DNA of 21,989 bases from SZUA-430 sp964647355. Lineage in GTDB: Bacteria; Pseudomonadota; Alphaproteobacteria; Micropepsales; Micropepsaceae. The notes below the pieces were generated by a model. The model did no database searches. It was not told the origin of the DNA and was given only the letters and a program-made list of their open reading frames with translations. Position 1 is the first letter of the stretch, and each line of letters begins with the position of its first letter. This document shows positions 21,747-21,989 of this stretch, piece by piece. A program made the position numbers and the translations under genes. The stretch covers positions 1 to 21,989 of the forward strand of contig CAZYGK010000052.1 in NCBI GenBank assembly GCA_964647355.1, given 5' to 3'.

Positions 21747-21989
21747 TGAGTTGCTCCAAAATTACGATTGGGCGCAGTATAGGTGGCGCGGGGCCGCGAT
21801 TGGAGCGGCACTTCGTGTTGACGGTTGGACCCAGGGTCGCGGCTGCGGCATATCAACTTCGCTGTGGAACGTCTTGTGCAAACGGCCCTGGGTGGCCGGG
21901 CGACGCACCGTCGTGACGAGCAAGACGGGTGTTGAGGCCTTGACTTGAGGCCCCGCGCCGCGCGAGCACTTGGCCCGGATAAGACCGTT
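21747..21989. other. Upstream region of the lipoprotein hydrolase gene at the window edge
   Basis: This 243-base stretch contains the likely promoter of the minus-strand hydrolase gene near 21776-21781. Beyond it I find no open frame with a ribosome binding site on either strand, no terminator-like hairpin with a T-run and no repeat. A gene starting just right of the window cannot be excluded. Confidence 0.5.
21776..21781 (-). promoter_or_regulatory. Probable -10 box of the lipoprotein hydrolase gene
   Basis: The minus strand reads CTATACTG here, 30 bases before the ATG at 21746, matching the box before the YjgR-like gene. The -35 at the usual spacing is poor. The short distance implies a leader of about 20 bases that contains the GGAG ribosome binding site. 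Confidence 0.4.

Noticed and set aside
1..21989. CRISPR array, tRNA genes, prophage or transposon
   Set aside because: No regularly spaced direct repeats, no tRNA cloverleaf or anticodon-arm pattern, and no integrase, transposase or phage structural protein were found on either strand.

Overview
The window looks like a chromosomal stretch from a GC-rich alphaproteobacterium. The lineage call rests on DUF2842, an S9 protein with an N-terminal extension, ctaA next to DUF2842, metY beside a YccU-type CoA-binding gene, and rplM-rpsI close by. Genus cannot be decided from this sequence. I see no tRNA, rRNA, CRISPR array, integrase or insertion sequence, and base composition is even throughout.

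Layout. 1-990 (minus) is the N-terminal 330 residues of a large secreted PPC plus metzincin protease that runs off the left edge. 1261-4148 (minus) holds a META-domain lipoprotein coupled to a YjgR/HerA-type ATPase, then a UPF0114 and DUF2842 membrane-protein pair. 4200-6026 (plus) has an aspartate/glutamate racemase-like protein and haem A synthase. 6023-9199 (minus) reads PLD-family phosphodiesterase, CoA-binding protein, metY. 9555-12096 (plus) has an exported predicted methyltransferase, an intracellular PHA depolymerase and a small membrane protein. 12106-12912 (minus) is a crotonase. 13001-17571 (plus) has a pectin-acetylesterase-like protein, rplM-rpsI with a strong terminator, a REP pair, DUF2461, and an unknown exported protein coupled to a secreted esterase. 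17568-18401 (minus) is a GRDP-like membrane protein with a Gly/Cys tail. 18639-20579 (plus) is an exported S9 prolyl oligopeptidase. 20584-20760 (minus) is a 58-residue membrane peptide, and 20841-21746 (minus) a lipoprotein alpha/beta hydrolase.

Functional themes are housekeeping (L13/S9, haem A, methionine/cysteine synthesis), polyester and ester turnover (PhaZ, LpqC-like esterase, PAE-like esterase, lipoprotein hydrolase) and exported proteolysis (metzincin, S9). Regulatory signals stand out more than any novel gene cassette. The 84-base gap before metY can form an interleaved (H-type) RNA pseudoknot followed by a hairpin that abuts the ribosome binding site. A 10+10 base palindrome of the TGC/GCA type used by PhaR-family regulators sits just upstream of phaZ. 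I do not see convincing evidence for a new multi-gene defence or mobile system. The best leads are the metY leader, the cysteine-poor racemase, the small membrane protein and the exported methyltransferase.
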